From: Candidatus Pacearchaeota archaeon
Lineage (GTDB): Archaea; Nanobdellota; Nanobdellia; Pacearchaeales; GW2011-AR1
NCBI GenBank assembly: GCA_018304325.1
Contig: JAGVWM010000008.1
Location: forward strand, 1-35,477
DNA length: 35,477 nucleotides
Direction of reading: 5' to 3'
In this document: piece by piece, positions 1-6,754 of the stretch
Layout of the letters: each line of letters opens with the position of its first letter
Position numbering within the stretch: position 1 is the first letter of the stretch
Program-made: the position numbers and the translations under genes
The notes under the pieces: generated by a model
Told to the model about the DNA's origin: nothing
Databases searched by the model: none
What the model saw: only the letters and a program-made list of their open reading frames with translations

Positions 1-9
1 CTTGTACAT
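1..9 (-). CDS. 5' end of a leftward gene (partial)
   Basis: An ATG on the minus strand at 9-7 opens a frame (M-Y-K) that leaves the window at once. It is preceded on that strand by a good Shine-Dalgarno sequence (GGAGG, plus-strand 15-19) with about 5 nt of spacing. The product cannot be named. The ribosome binding site implies a leadered transcript, unlike the leaderless genes elsewhere in the window. Confidence 0.5.
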
Positions 10-166
10 TTTATCCTCCGATAAATTTATTTACTTAGAAGCATAGCTATAGCTAACATTGAGTTTTCAATGAGCTACGCCAAGCTCATTGTTTATAATC
101 ATTCAAGAAATAAATAACTGCCGTAATTCATCCTTCAGCTAAAGCAATAGGATTTCTTACGGGAGC
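10..166. other. Hairpin-rich intergenic spacer
   Basis: No gene is visible here. There are several inverted repeats: CATTGA/TCAATG (57-62 with 67-72); a perfect 9-bp stem CAATGAGCT/AGCTCATTG (68-76 with 83-91, 6-nt loop) that shares bases with the first, so the two exclude each other; and CCGTAA/TTACGG (121-126 with 157-162) enclosing ATCC/GGAT (130-133 with 150-153). Read on the minus strand, the region would be the leader of the gene starting at 9. No known riboswitch class is recognised. Confidence 0.5.
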
Positions 167-316
167 TTTAAAAATTCCTAAATAATTCTATTTAAAATCT
201 TTAAGCCATGAGATTTAACTATATGCTAAAAAATCTCAATGTTTAAAAATTCCTAAATAATTCTATTTAAAATCTTTAAGCCATGAGATTTAACTATATG
301 CTAAAAAATCTCAATG
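167..316. repeat. Two exact tandem copies of a 75-bp unit
   Basis: Positions 167-241 and 242-316 are identical over 75 bp, and a partial third copy of the unit's start follows at 317-325. Each unit begins with the AT-rich box TTTAAAAAT and ends with an inverted repeat (TGAGATTT ... AAATCTCA). The third box, at 317, lies at promoter distance from the tRNA gene, so the duplication copies a core-promoter-like sequence. Confidence 0.9.
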
Positions 317-325
317 TTTAAAAAT
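317..325 (+). promoter_or_regulatory. TATA box of the tRNA-Ser gene
   Basis: TTTAAAAAT lies 23-31 bp upstream of the mature tRNA 5' end. The same box at the same spacing precedes the genes at 536 and 18868. The 18-bp stretch at 313-330 recurs exactly at 503-520, upstream of the next gene. Confidence 0.6.
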
Positions 326-347
326 AATAATTCTATCTAATAATTAA

Positions 348-428
348 GCCGACATCGCATAGTGGTATTGCATCTGGCTTGAGACCAGAGCCCTTCGGGG
401 CCCCCCGGTTCGATTCCGGGTGTCGGCG
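348..428 (+). tRNA. tRNA-Ser (anticodon UGA)
   Basis: The sequence folds as a class II tRNA. The acceptor stem is GCCGACA (348-354) with TGTCGGC (421-427) and discriminator G428. The anticodon stem TCTGG/CCAGA closes the loop CTTGAGA, giving anticodon TGA. The variable arm is a long GCCC-TTCG-GGGC type, as expected for serine, and the T arm is CCCGG-TTCGATT-CCGGG. No CCA is encoded and no intron is seen. The last 7 nt of the tRNA plus discriminator and one more base recur downstream at 468-476. Confidence 0.93.
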
Positions 429-476
429 TTAAAAACCACCTGCGAGTTTTTGATCCTGCAACCAATCTGTCGGCGT
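421..476. repeat. 9-bp direct repeat of the tRNA 3' end
   Basis: TGTCGGCGT occurs at 421-429 (tRNA 3' strand and discriminator) and again at 468-476. The 38 bp between them contain a short AAAAAC/GTTTTT inverted repeat. This resembles the trace of a small integration or duplication at the tRNA 3' end, but no integrase is nearby. Confidence 0.45.
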
Positions 477-506
477 ATTATTTTAGTATAAATTTTTACA
501 TAAATG

Positions 507-515
507 TTTAAAAAT
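507..515 (+). promoter_or_regulatory. TATA box for the gene at 536
   Basis: TTTAAAAAT lies 21-29 bp upstream of the ATG at 536, which predicts a leaderless transcript and supports that start. The flanking 18 bp (503-520) are identical to those upstream of the tRNA gene. Confidence 0.55.
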
Positions 516-535
516 AATAAATACATAATGATTTT

Positions 536-1072
536 ATGATATATGGACAAGCTTATACTCCTATCAAAAGCTTAGATCAAGTAGAAATTGAAATTACAAT
601 GAGTTCTGATGATGTTGAAAAAGGTAAAAGAGTAAAAATCAATTATGATCTTGGACTTATATATTACGGAAATCAATTTAGAACAATAGACAATTTAATG
701 CTTTGTCAAGGTCCACTTAGTATACAAAAAAATAGACCTATGCTTGTTGATAGAAGAGGTTCTTCTTCTGACCCAGAATTAGTAAGGGCTTATAAAAAAG
801 AAGGAGGTTTATTTAGAGAAGATCCTATAAAACCTGAAAATAAAGGATATCATTATCCTATTGATGAAAATGGTCTTATAGAAACTTATTTTGATGTTGC
901 TTATGAAGTTGAGGGATTTGATGGCACTAAAGGATCAATTGTTGGAGACCATTATTATCCTGGATTGAATGTTATTGGTGCAATATTAAAAGAACAATCT
1001 GAGTATGTTACAAGACTTGAAAACATTGCTGTTGGAAATTTTCCTGATCAAAAAATGAAAGTTGTTGTTTAA
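536..1072 (+). CDS. Uncharacterised 178-aa protein
   Basis: I do not recognise a family. The protein is soluble-looking, mixed alpha/beta, with no signal peptide, membrane segment or cysteine cluster. Its middle is rich in charged and aromatic residues (YHYP near residue 103, DHYYPG near 143). The start at 536 is supported by a TATA box at leaderless distance; an ATG at 528 hits a stop after three codons. The gene ends directly against the stop of the convergent AI-2E-family gene, with no spacer. It is likely monocistronic. Codon use and length suggest a genuine gene rather than a chance frame. Confidence 0.75.
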   Translation: MIYGQAYTPIKSLDQVEIEITMSSDDVEKGKRVKINYDLGLIYYGNQFRTIDNLMLCQGPLSIQKNRPMLVDRRGSSSDPELVRAYKKEGGLFREDPIKPENKGYHYPIDENGLIETYFDVAYEVEGFDGTKGSIVGDHYYPGLNVIGAILKEQSEYVTRLENIAVGNFPDQKMKVVV

Positions 1073-2107
1073 CTATTCTTTCTTTTGTCTTGAAGCATTA
1101 TATTCTAAATAAATTTCAAATAAAGTTACAAGATATGCAACAATTAATGGGCCAACAATAACTCCAAATATTCCGAATACAAGTAATCCGCCAATCATAC
1201 CTAGAAGCGTAAATGAAGTGGGAAGTTTTGATTGCCTTGAGACAAATAATGGGTGGGTTATATTATCGAAAAATGAAACAAAAAGTCCATTATACAAAAG
1301 GAGTAAAACAGCTGGCCAAGTTTGCCCTGATATAAATAATCCTGCAACAACTGGAATCCAGACAATCCATGGACCTACAATGGGAATTACTCCTGCAAGG
1401 ATTGCTATAAAAGTTAGAAGTGTTGAATTTGGAACTCCTGCTATATAAAAACTTATTCCGGATAATAATCCTGTCATAATTCCTATAATAATTCTACCAT
1501 AAACAACTGAGAAAGTAACCTCTTTTGACTTTTTTATGAATCTTGTTGTTAAACTTTTATTAAATGGTAAAGTATCTTCTAAAACTTTTATTAATTTACC
1601 ACCATCACGTAATCCATAAAAGAAAACTAGCGCAACAACTGCAAGTTTTAATAATAGTGATGGTAAATCAACTACAAAAGAAGTGAACTTCTGTAAAACT
1701 GTTTGGGTTGTCGTTGAAATAAATGTACTATAAGCCCCTGCAAAATTTGCGGTTATTTGATCGGAAGCAAATAAAATTGGGAAAATTCCTTTCAAAACAC
1801 TGGTTATATCTAAGCCTATAACTAAATTATAAGTATTAAATATCTGAGTAATTAATATAGGTACAACAAACCAAATAAACAAACTTAATAGTGCGACAAC
1901 AATAAGAGAAGTTATACAAGCTGAAACTGTTCCGCTTTTAACTACTTTAATTAATCTTTTATCTATTGGGTTAAAAATATAAGCTAAAATTAATCCGAGA
2001 ATTATAGCAAAAAATATTGGTTTTATTATTAAAAAAGTAAAAACAATTAACATTACTATAAAGGCAATTGCAATAAGCTGTTTAATTGACTCTTCATTAA
2101 GTGGCAT
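1073..2107 (-). CDS. AI-2E family transporter / permease (UPF0118)
   Basis: A polytopic membrane protein of 344 residues, the usual family length (about 340-370). Hydrophobic segments lie near residues 10-47, 60-85, 150-165, 205-225, 230-260 and 300-330, with a soluble amphipathic stretch between about 90 and 145. Family signatures include GVIPIVGPW (239-247), the GLRDG turn near 165 and the C-terminal GPLIVAYL near 319. Members include E. coli TqsA-type exporters and Na+/H+ antiporters, so the substrate cannot be read from sequence. A TATA box (TTTATATA on the minus strand, 2129-2136) sits 22-29 bp before the ATG. Its stop abuts the stop of the gene at 536-1072. Confidence 0.88.
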   Translation of the reverse strand: MPLNEESIKQLIAIAFIVMLIVFTFLIIKPIFFAIILGLILAYIFNPIDKRLIKVVKSGTVSACITSLIVVALLSLFIWFVVPILITQIFNTYNLVIGLDITSVLKGIFPILFASDQITANFAGAYSTFISTTTQTVLQKFTSFVVDLPSLLLKLAVVALVFFYGLRDGGKLIKVLEDTLPFNKSLTTRFIKKSKEVTFSVVYGRIIIGIMTGLLSGISFYIAGVPNSTLLTFIAILAGVIPIVGPWIVWIPVVAGLFISGQTWPAVLLLLYNGLFVSFFDNITHPLFVSRQSKLPTSFTLLGMIGGLLVFGIFGVIVGPLIVAYLVTLFEIYLEYNASRQKKE

Positions 2108-2128
2108 ATAATAACATATATTTTATAA

Positions 2129-2136
2129 TATATAAA
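2129..2136 (-). promoter_or_regulatory. TATA box for the AI-2E-family gene
   Basis: TTTATATA on the minus strand, 22-29 bp upstream of the start at 2107, predicts a leaderless message. Confidence 0.5.
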
Positions 2137-2180
2137 CATTTTCTGCCCTAGATTCTTTGTTAAATTCATTAATGAAAAAA

Positions 2181-2188
2181 TTTATAAG
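2181..2188 (+). promoter_or_regulatory. TATA box for the gene at 2210
   Basis: TTTATAAG lies 22-29 bp upstream of the ATG at 2210, the leaderless spacing seen at other first genes in this window. Confidence 0.55.
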
Positions 2189-2209
2189 CTAATCTTCAAG
2201 TTTAATATA

Positions 2210-2914
2210 ATGGACTCATTCATAAAAAAAATATTTAATGAAAAAAGTGATAATTTTGTTCATCTTCAATTTCAAAAGTTTAGCAAAGGATTTTATAAAA
2301 ACAAGGCTTTGATCAAAGCTTCAAAATCTAACAAAGGTTATTCTATAAATACAAGTTCAGAGTATGCAAATGAGCTTGTTAGAAATGTAGCTGAACTAAT
2401 CAATGAAAACCAAAAAGTAAATGTTACTGGAATAGTAGTTTCTACAAGAGACCTTACTAATGAATTAAATTTTAAAAATAAAAAACAATTTATGGGTGTT
2501 AAACAATATATCATTGATTCTGAAATGAATAAAAAAGAGATAATAGGTATTTGTGATAAATTTTCTACTTCATTTATAGGCCTTTCTTTTAGTTTTGGTG
2601 AAACAGAATTAAAAATAAAACCTAAGCCTCCAAAATCAGCTAAACCAAGCACTAAATCAGGTGAGCAGCCAAAGGTTGATTTCTGTAAATTAAAAACGAA
2701 TAATGAAAGCTTAGTAAGAAATTTAATTTTTGATATTCCAGATTTTAAAAAATTAGAAATTTCCCATGATTTTGAAATTACTGGATTGGAAATACCTAAA
2801 AATGAACCAGATCCTTTGAAAATGAGAGAAAATACAGTAAGATTAGGTAAAATAAAAAGAAGAATGGTTATAGATGGTAAAAATATTGAAAAGAGTGTTG
2901 AATTCTCGGCATAA
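2210..2914 (+). CDS. Uncharacterised 234-aa two-lobed protein
   Basis: No family is recognised. The protein has two globular lobes (about residues 1-136 and 156-234) joined by a proline/lysine/serine-rich linker (about 137-155). It is basic, and the C-terminal lobe ends in a KIKRRM basic patch, which would suit nucleic acid or ribosome binding, but that is inference. No signal peptide or membrane segment is seen. The gene has its own promoter and lies just upstream of the ribosomal protein operon in the same direction. The operon has its own TATA box beginning 16 bp after this stop, so cotranscription is not required. Confidence 0.75.
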   Translation: MDSFIKKIFNEKSDNFVHLQFQKFSKGFYKNKALIKASKSNKGYSINTSSEYANELVRNVAELINENQKVNVTGIVVSTRDLTNELNFKNKKQFMGVKQYIIDSEMNKKEIIGICDKFSTSFIGLSFSFGETELKIKPKPPKSAKPSTKSGEQPKVDFCKLKTNNESLVRNLIFDIPDFKKLEISHDFEITGLEIPKNEPDPLKMRENTVRLGKIKRRMVIDGKNIEKSVEFSA

Positions 2915-2929
2915 AATAAAAACAATAGC

Positions 2930-2937
2930 TTTATAAA
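2930..2937 (+). promoter_or_regulatory. TATA box of the ribosomal protein operon
   Basis: TTTATAAA is a near-consensus archaeal TATA box. Initiation would be expected about 25 bp downstream, near 2958-2962, giving an untranslated leader of roughly 45 nt before the L3 start at 3006. Confidence 0.65.
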
Positions 2938-2949
2938 TACGCTTTTTTT

Positions 2950-2963
2950 GGATTAATTAATCC
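2950..2963. promoter_or_regulatory. 14-bp perfect palindrome at the predicted operon start site
   Basis: GGATTAATTAATCC is a perfect palindrome placed over the expected transcription start of the ribosomal operon, 13 bp after the TATA box. That is the position used by archaeal repressors that block polymerase recruitment. It could also form the 5' end of the leader RNA. A function as operator is inference. Confidence 0.4.
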
Positions 2964-3005
2964 GTAAGAAGCCTAAAATGGTAATACTCCGCAAAAAAGT
3001 AGACT

Positions 3006-3959
3006 ATGGCAAAACTATCAAGACCGAGAAGAGGAAGTTTGCAGTTTTGGCCTCGTAAAAGAGCCCAAAAACTGATTCCTAGTGTCAACTGGAAAATTGT
3101 TTCTTCAAAAAATTCTGACAAACCAATATTAGGTTTTATTGGTTATAAAGTTGGCATGGCTAGTGCTTATGTCAAAGATAACACTTCTGATTCTATGACT
3201 AAAAATAAAAGAGTGACAATACCGATTACAATTGTTGAATGTCCTAAATTAAAAATACTTTCTGTGAGATTTTATAAAAACGGCCAGGTTATTGGAGATG
3301 TGCTTAATAAGAACTTGAATAAAGAGCTTATAAGGAAAATAAAAATGCCAAAGAACATAACAAAAAAAATTGATGATTACAAAGATTATGATAATGTGAG
3401 AATTGTGGCTTATACTGACTTAAAGAATTTTATGAAAAAAACTCCTGATTTAATAGAAATAAACCTTGGCGGTAGTTTAGATGATAAAATTAACTTTGTA
3501 AAAGAACATCTTGATAAAACTATAAGTGTCTCAGATTTTATCCAACAAAGCGGTTTAATAGATATTAAAGCTGTTACAAAGGGTAAAGGATTGCAGGGAC
3601 CTATTAAGAGATTTGGAGCAGGTTTAAGACAACATAAGGCTGAGAAAGGAGTGAGAAAGATAGGTTCAATTGGGCCTTGGCATCCAGCAAGAGTTACATT
3701 CAGAGTTCCTATGGCAGGACAAATGGGTTTCTTTACTAGAATTCAATATAATAATAAAGTTATTTTTGTGGGTAACACTTCTGAAAATAATATTAATCCT
3801 CCAGGTGGTTTCAGACATTTTGGTAATATAAATGGAGATTATATATTAATCACAGGAAGTGTACAAGGGCCGGCAAAAAGACAGCTTGTTATAACTCATC
3901 CTTTAAGATCAACTAAAAAACAATCTAAAAAAAATTATGAATTTATTGAATTAAGATGA
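3006..3959 (+). CDS. rpl3: 50S ribosomal protein L3 (uL3)
   Basis: uL3 binds 23S rRNA near the peptidyl transferase centre and starts large-subunit assembly. The 317-residue length is slightly short for archaeal L3 (about 330-350). The N-terminus MAKLSRPRRGSLQFWPRKRA is the classic archaeal/eukaryotic start. The signature block at residues 192-240 contains KGKGLQGPIKRFG, then IGSIGPWHPARV and MAGQMGFFTR, with the loop that reaches the catalytic centre. First gene of the operon. No clear Shine-Dalgarno precedes the ATG. A 26-codon open frame begins at 2978 and overlaps the L3 start out of frame. Confidence 0.97.
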   Translation: MAKLSRPRRGSLQFWPRKRAQKLIPSVNWKIVSSKNSDKPILGFIGYKVGMASAYVKDNTSDSMTKNKRVTIPITIVECPKLKILSVRFYKNGQVIGDVLNKNLNKELIRKIKMPKNITKKIDDYKDYDNVRIVAYTDLKNFMKKTPDLIEINLGGSLDDKINFVKEHLDKTISVSDFIQQSGLIDIKAVTKGKGLQGPIKRFGAGLRQHKAEKGVRKIGSIGPWHPARVTFRVPMAGQMGFFTRIQYNNKVIFVGNTSENNINPPGGFRHFGNINGDYILITGSVQGPAKRQLVITHPLRSTKKQSKKNYEFIELR

Positions 3960-4762
3960 AATCACAAATACTATCAATAGATGGTAAAAAATTAAAAGAA
4001 ATAGAATTACCTAAAATATTTTCAACTAAGATAAGAGAAGATATTATGAAAAAAACTTTTGAGTCTGAACAAATAACTCATCCTTATGGTCCTTCTTATA
4101 AAGCAGGAAGACAACATTCTGCATCTGGAATAATAAGACATATAAGGCATAAATGGAAATCAGGTTATGGGAGGGGAATGTCTAGAATTCCGAGAAAAAT
4201 TATGTGGCGTAGAGGTACACAATTTTATTGGATAGGTGCAGAGATATCTGGAACAAGAGGTGGTAGAAGAGCTCATGGTCCTAAACCTGAAGGAACAGTA
4301 AAAATTAAAAGGATTAATAAGAAAGAAAGAAAATTTGCTTTGCATTCTGCAATAGCATCAACAGTTTATCCAGAAAAAATAGTTGAAAGATATTATAGAA
4401 TTGATGAAATTAAGGGTGTTGAACTTCCAATAATTGTAGAATCAAAAATATCAGAATTAAAAACAAAAGAATTGATGAATTCTTTAGATAAAATATTAGG
4501 AAAATTAAAAATATTAAAAGAAAAAAATTCACGTTCGGGAAGAGGAAAACTTAGAAATAGAAAATCAAAGACTTCTAAAGGGATTATTATTATAACAGGT
4601 AATGATGAAAAAATAAAAACTAATATGGTAGATAATGTAAAAGTGAAAGAATTAATAGTGAGTGATTTGTACCCTATTGGTAGAATAACTGTTTATACAG
4701 AAAAAGCAATAAAAGATATTGAAAACTTAGAAAAAAATTCTAACGGAGTGATGAAAAGATGA
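3956..4762 (+). CDS. rpl4: 50S ribosomal protein L4 (uL4)
   Basis: uL4 is an early-assembly protein whose long loop lines the exit tunnel. The loop is visible at residues about 40-110: the GRQHSASGIIRHIRHKWKSG segment, then RIPRKIMWRRG and GGRRAHGPKPEG, all characteristic of archaeal L4/eukaryotic L1. The C-terminal domain (about 170-255) carries the alpha/beta fold with IIITG and the VSDLYPIGRITVYTEKAI ending. The ATG overlaps the L3 stop by 4 nt, indicating translational coupling. Length (268) is normal. Confidence 0.96.
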   Translation: MKSQILSIDGKKLKEIELPKIFSTKIREDIMKKTFESEQITHPYGPSYKAGRQHSASGIIRHIRHKWKSGYGRGMSRIPRKIMWRRGTQFYWIGAEISGTRGGRRAHGPKPEGTVKIKRINKKERKFALHSAIASTVYPEKIVERYYRIDEIKGVELPIIVESKISELKTKELMNSLDKILGKLKILKEKNSRSGRGKLRNRKSKTSKGIIIITGNDEKIKTNMVDNVKVKELIVSDLYPIGRITVYTEKAIKDIENLEKNSNGVMKR

Positions 4763-5001
4763 TTAAGAAACCAATAACTACAGAAAAAGCAATAAGACTT
4801 ATAGAAGCTGAAAACATAATATTATTTGAAGTTGATAGTAGAAAAAATAAAAAAGAGATAAAAGAGTCTGTAGAAAAAATGTTTAATGTTAAAGTTGAAA
4901 AAGTAAATACTTCTAATAGAGGAACAAAAAAAATAGCTTATGTTAAATTGAACAAAAAAAATCTTGCAATAGATGTTGCAACTAAATTAGGAATGATATA
5001 A
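4759..5001 (+). CDS. rpl23: 50S ribosomal protein L23 (uL23)
   Basis: uL23 sits at the tunnel exit and is a docking site for SRP and the Sec translocon. The 80-residue protein is the compact archaeal form (usually 80-86). Visible features are the N-terminal ITTEKAIRLIEAENIILFEVD, with the TEKA motif typical of the family, and the basic loop about residues 50-57 (NTSNRGTKKIAYVKL), followed by the closing strand. It overlaps the L4 stop by 4 nt. Assignment is supported by both motif and gene order. Confidence 0.95.
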   Translation: MIKKPITTEKAIRLIEAENIILFEVDSRKNKKEIKESVEKMFNVKVEKVNTSNRGTKKIAYVKLNKKNLAIDVATKLGMI

Positions 5002-5007
5002 AGAAAA

Positions 5008-5718
5008 ATGGGTAAACGAATAATTAGTCAGGCAAGAGGGCATGGAGGTCCAAGATATAGAGTTAGAAAGAAAGCTTTTCTTCATAAAATACAATATCCA
5101 ATGCTTAATGGGGAAGGAGAAGTATTAAAGTTTGTTCATTCTGGTGGGCATTCAGCACCATTGTTAAAAATAAGAATAAATAATGAGATATTCTTTAATC
5201 CATCTGCAGAAGGAATGTATGAAGGTCAAAAAGTTTCTATTGGAAAAGAAAATGGGGTTGGAAGTATTGTAAAATTAAAAGATGTTCCTACTAAAACAGA
5301 AGTTTATAATATTGAAATAAATCCTGGTGATGGTGGGAAATTAATTAGAACAGCAGGTTCTTTTGCAACAATTGTGAAAAAAACTAAAGATAAAGTAACT
5401 TTACTATTACCTTCAAAAAAAGAAAAAGATTTTAGTGGTGATTGTAGAGCTAGCATAGGTATAATTGCTGGAAGTGGAAGAATAGATAAACCTGTTATGA
5501 AGGCAGGAAGAATGTTTTATATTAAAAAAACAAAAAGTAAATTATGGCCAAGAACTTCTGCAGTAAAAATGAATGCTATAGACCATCCATTTGGATCCGG
5601 AAGAGGAAAGAATTTAACCCATGGAAACCTTGGAAAAATTCCGAAAAGAAATGCGCCTCCAGGAGCTAAGGTTGGTTCTATAAGGGCAAGAAGAACTGGA
5701 AAGAGGAAAGGAAAATAA
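5008..5718 (+). CDS. rpl2: 50S ribosomal protein L2 (uL2)
   Basis: uL2 is a core large-subunit protein required for subunit joining and peptidyl transfer. The 236-residue length matches archaeal L2. The N-terminus has SQARGHGGPRYRVR. The C-terminal block around residues 185-236 carries AVKMNAIDHPFGSGRGK and RNAPPGAKVGSIRARRTG. The Asp-His pair of DHPF corresponds to the conserved D228-H229 of E. coli L2, and Phe in place of the second histidine is the usual archaeal form. It starts 6 nt after the L23 stop. Confidence 0.97.
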   Translation: MGKRIISQARGHGGPRYRVRKKAFLHKIQYPMLNGEGEVLKFVHSGGHSAPLLKIRINNEIFFNPSAEGMYEGQKVSIGKENGVGSIVKLKDVPTKTEVYNIEINPGDGGKLIRTAGSFATIVKKTKDKVTLLLPSKKEKDFSGDCRASIGIIAGSGRIDKPVMKAGRMFYIKKTKSKLWPRTSAVKMNAIDHPFGSGRGKNLTHGNLGKIPKRNAPPGAKVGSIRARRTGKRKGK

Positions 5719-5719
5719 A

Positions 5720-6133
5720 ATGGTAGAAGAAAACGTTGAAATTCAGAGAAAAAAAGAATTTTTGTATAGAGGTAAAACTCTTGAAGAACTTAAGAAAATG
5801 GAGATAAGAGAATTTGCAAAACTTCTTCCATCTAGGGAAAGAAGAACAGTTTTAAGAAATAGTGATAGTATGGAAAAATTCCTTACTAAATGCAGAAAAA
5901 GAAATGATAAAAAGAAACCGATAAAAACACATGATAGAGAATTAGTCATTGTTCCAGAAATGGTAGGTTCAAGTATAGGAGTACATAATGGAAAAACATT
6001 CCTTAAAATTGATGTTATAACTGAGATGCTTGGGCACAGATTAGGAGAATTTGCATTAACAAGGACAATGGTTAAACATGGAGCTGCAGGTATAGGGGCA
6101 ACTAAATCAAGTGCTTCAAGGAGTGTAAAATAA
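5720..6133 (+). CDS. rps19: 30S ribosomal protein S19 (uS19)
   Basis: uS19 lies on the head of the small subunit and contacts the A-site tRNA and the L5 bridge. The 137-residue archaeal form has the N-terminal extension starting RKKEFLYRGKTLEELKKM, then the core with RDRELVIVPEMVG-like strand (THDRELVIVPEMVG here) and the C-terminal LGHRLGEFALTRTMVKHG signature. The start follows the L2 stop by one nucleotide (TAAaATG), the commonest junction in this operon. Confidence 0.96.
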   Translation: MVEENVEIQRKKEFLYRGKTLEELKKMEIREFAKLLPSRERRTVLRNSDSMEKFLTKCRKRNDKKKPIKTHDRELVIVPEMVGSSIGVHNGKTFLKIDVITEMLGHRLGEFALTRTMVKHGAAGIGATKSSASRSVK

Positions 6134-6754
6134 ATGGCAGATGAACAATTAAATCAGTCAAAAATACAGAAAACAAATATTATACGTGAAAATAGAAAAA
6201 TAGCTGAGGCTCCAGTTAAGAAAGAAGAAGATAAACCTTTAGAAAAGGTTTCCAAAGATGAAGAAAATAAAGGAGAAAAAGTTGAGGAGAAAAAGGAAGT
6301 AAAAAAAATTCAGGGTAAAGCTCCAAAAAGAACAGAATCAAGTGTTTATGGAAGAAGTTTAAGGATATCTTTAAAACAAAGTAAAGCAATTGGTAAATTT
6401 ATAAGAAATAAGAAAATTGAAGATGCGATTAAAGATTTAAATCAGGTTTTATTAAAGAAAAAAGCTGTTCCTATGTCTGGTGAAATAGCTCATAGAAAAG
6501 GAAAAATCATGTCTGGAAAATATCCAATTAATTCTTCTAAAGAGTTTATAAGGTTATTAAAGACTTTAAGTTCAAATAGTAATATGCATGGTATGGATGT
6601 TGACAAAACAATAATCTATGAAACTATTCCAAATAAAGCCCCTAATCAACTACATAGATTTGGATCAATGAAATTCAAGAGGACACATATTACAATAAAA
6701 GCTAAAGAAATGAACCTTTTAGAAAAAGGTTCCAAAATAAGGAGAAGGAAATAA
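6134..6754 (+). CDS. rpl22: 50S ribosomal protein L22 (uL22) with long N-terminal extension
   Basis: uL22 lines the exit tunnel. The conserved core begins near residue 70 (VYGRSLRISLKQSKAIGKFI) and continues through VPMSGEIAHRKGK to the hairpin tip and the HITIKAKEM strand. The first 70 residues are a highly charged, Lys/Glu-rich extension (for example EKVEEKKEVKKIQGK), absent from most archaeal L22 proteins of about 150 residues. Two copies of a palindromic element (6233-6251 and 6712-6732) lie inside this gene, one in the extension and one near the C-terminus. The start directly abuts the S19 stop. Confidence 0.93.
   Translation: MADEQLNQSKIQKTNIIRENRKIAEAPVKKEEDKPLEKVSKDEENKGEKVEEKKEVKKIQGKAPKRTESSVYGRSLRISLKQSKAIGKFIRNKKIEDAIKDLNQVLLKKKAVPMSGEIAHRKGKIMSGKYPINSSKEFIRLLKTLSSNSNMHGMDVDKTIIYETIPNKAPNQLHRFGSMKFKRTHITIKAKEMNLLEKGSKIRRRK
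6233..6251. repeat. Palindromic element copy 1 (inside rpl22)
   Basis: AAACCTTT-AGA-AAAGGTTT, a perfect 8-bp stem with a 3-nt loop followed by CCAAAG. It belongs to a family of four near-identical palindromes in this window (others at 6712, 10482 and 19408). Here it is read in frame as part of the charged L22 extension. Confidence 0.6.
6712..6732. repeat. Palindromic element copy 2 (3' end of rpl22)
   Basis: GAACCTTTT-AGA-AAAAGGTTC, a perfect 9-bp stem with 3-nt loop, followed by CAAAATAAGGAG. It ends 21 bp before the S3 start, so it could also influence S3 expression. Confidence 0.6.

Noticed and set aside
344-550. Minus-strand frame of 68 codons across the tRNA gene
   Set aside because: It runs through the complete tRNA-Ser and its promoter, and has no family features.
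1218-1448. 76-codon plus-strand frame within the AI-2E-family gene
   Set aside because: It lies entirely antisense to conserved residues of the transporter and has no features of its own.
2338-2925. 195-codon minus-strand frame opposite the 234-residue protein
   Set aside because: The plus-strand gene has a promoter at leaderless distance and a plausible protein. The minus frame is rich in Ser/Phe/Ile as expected for an antisense shadow of Lys-rich coding DNA.
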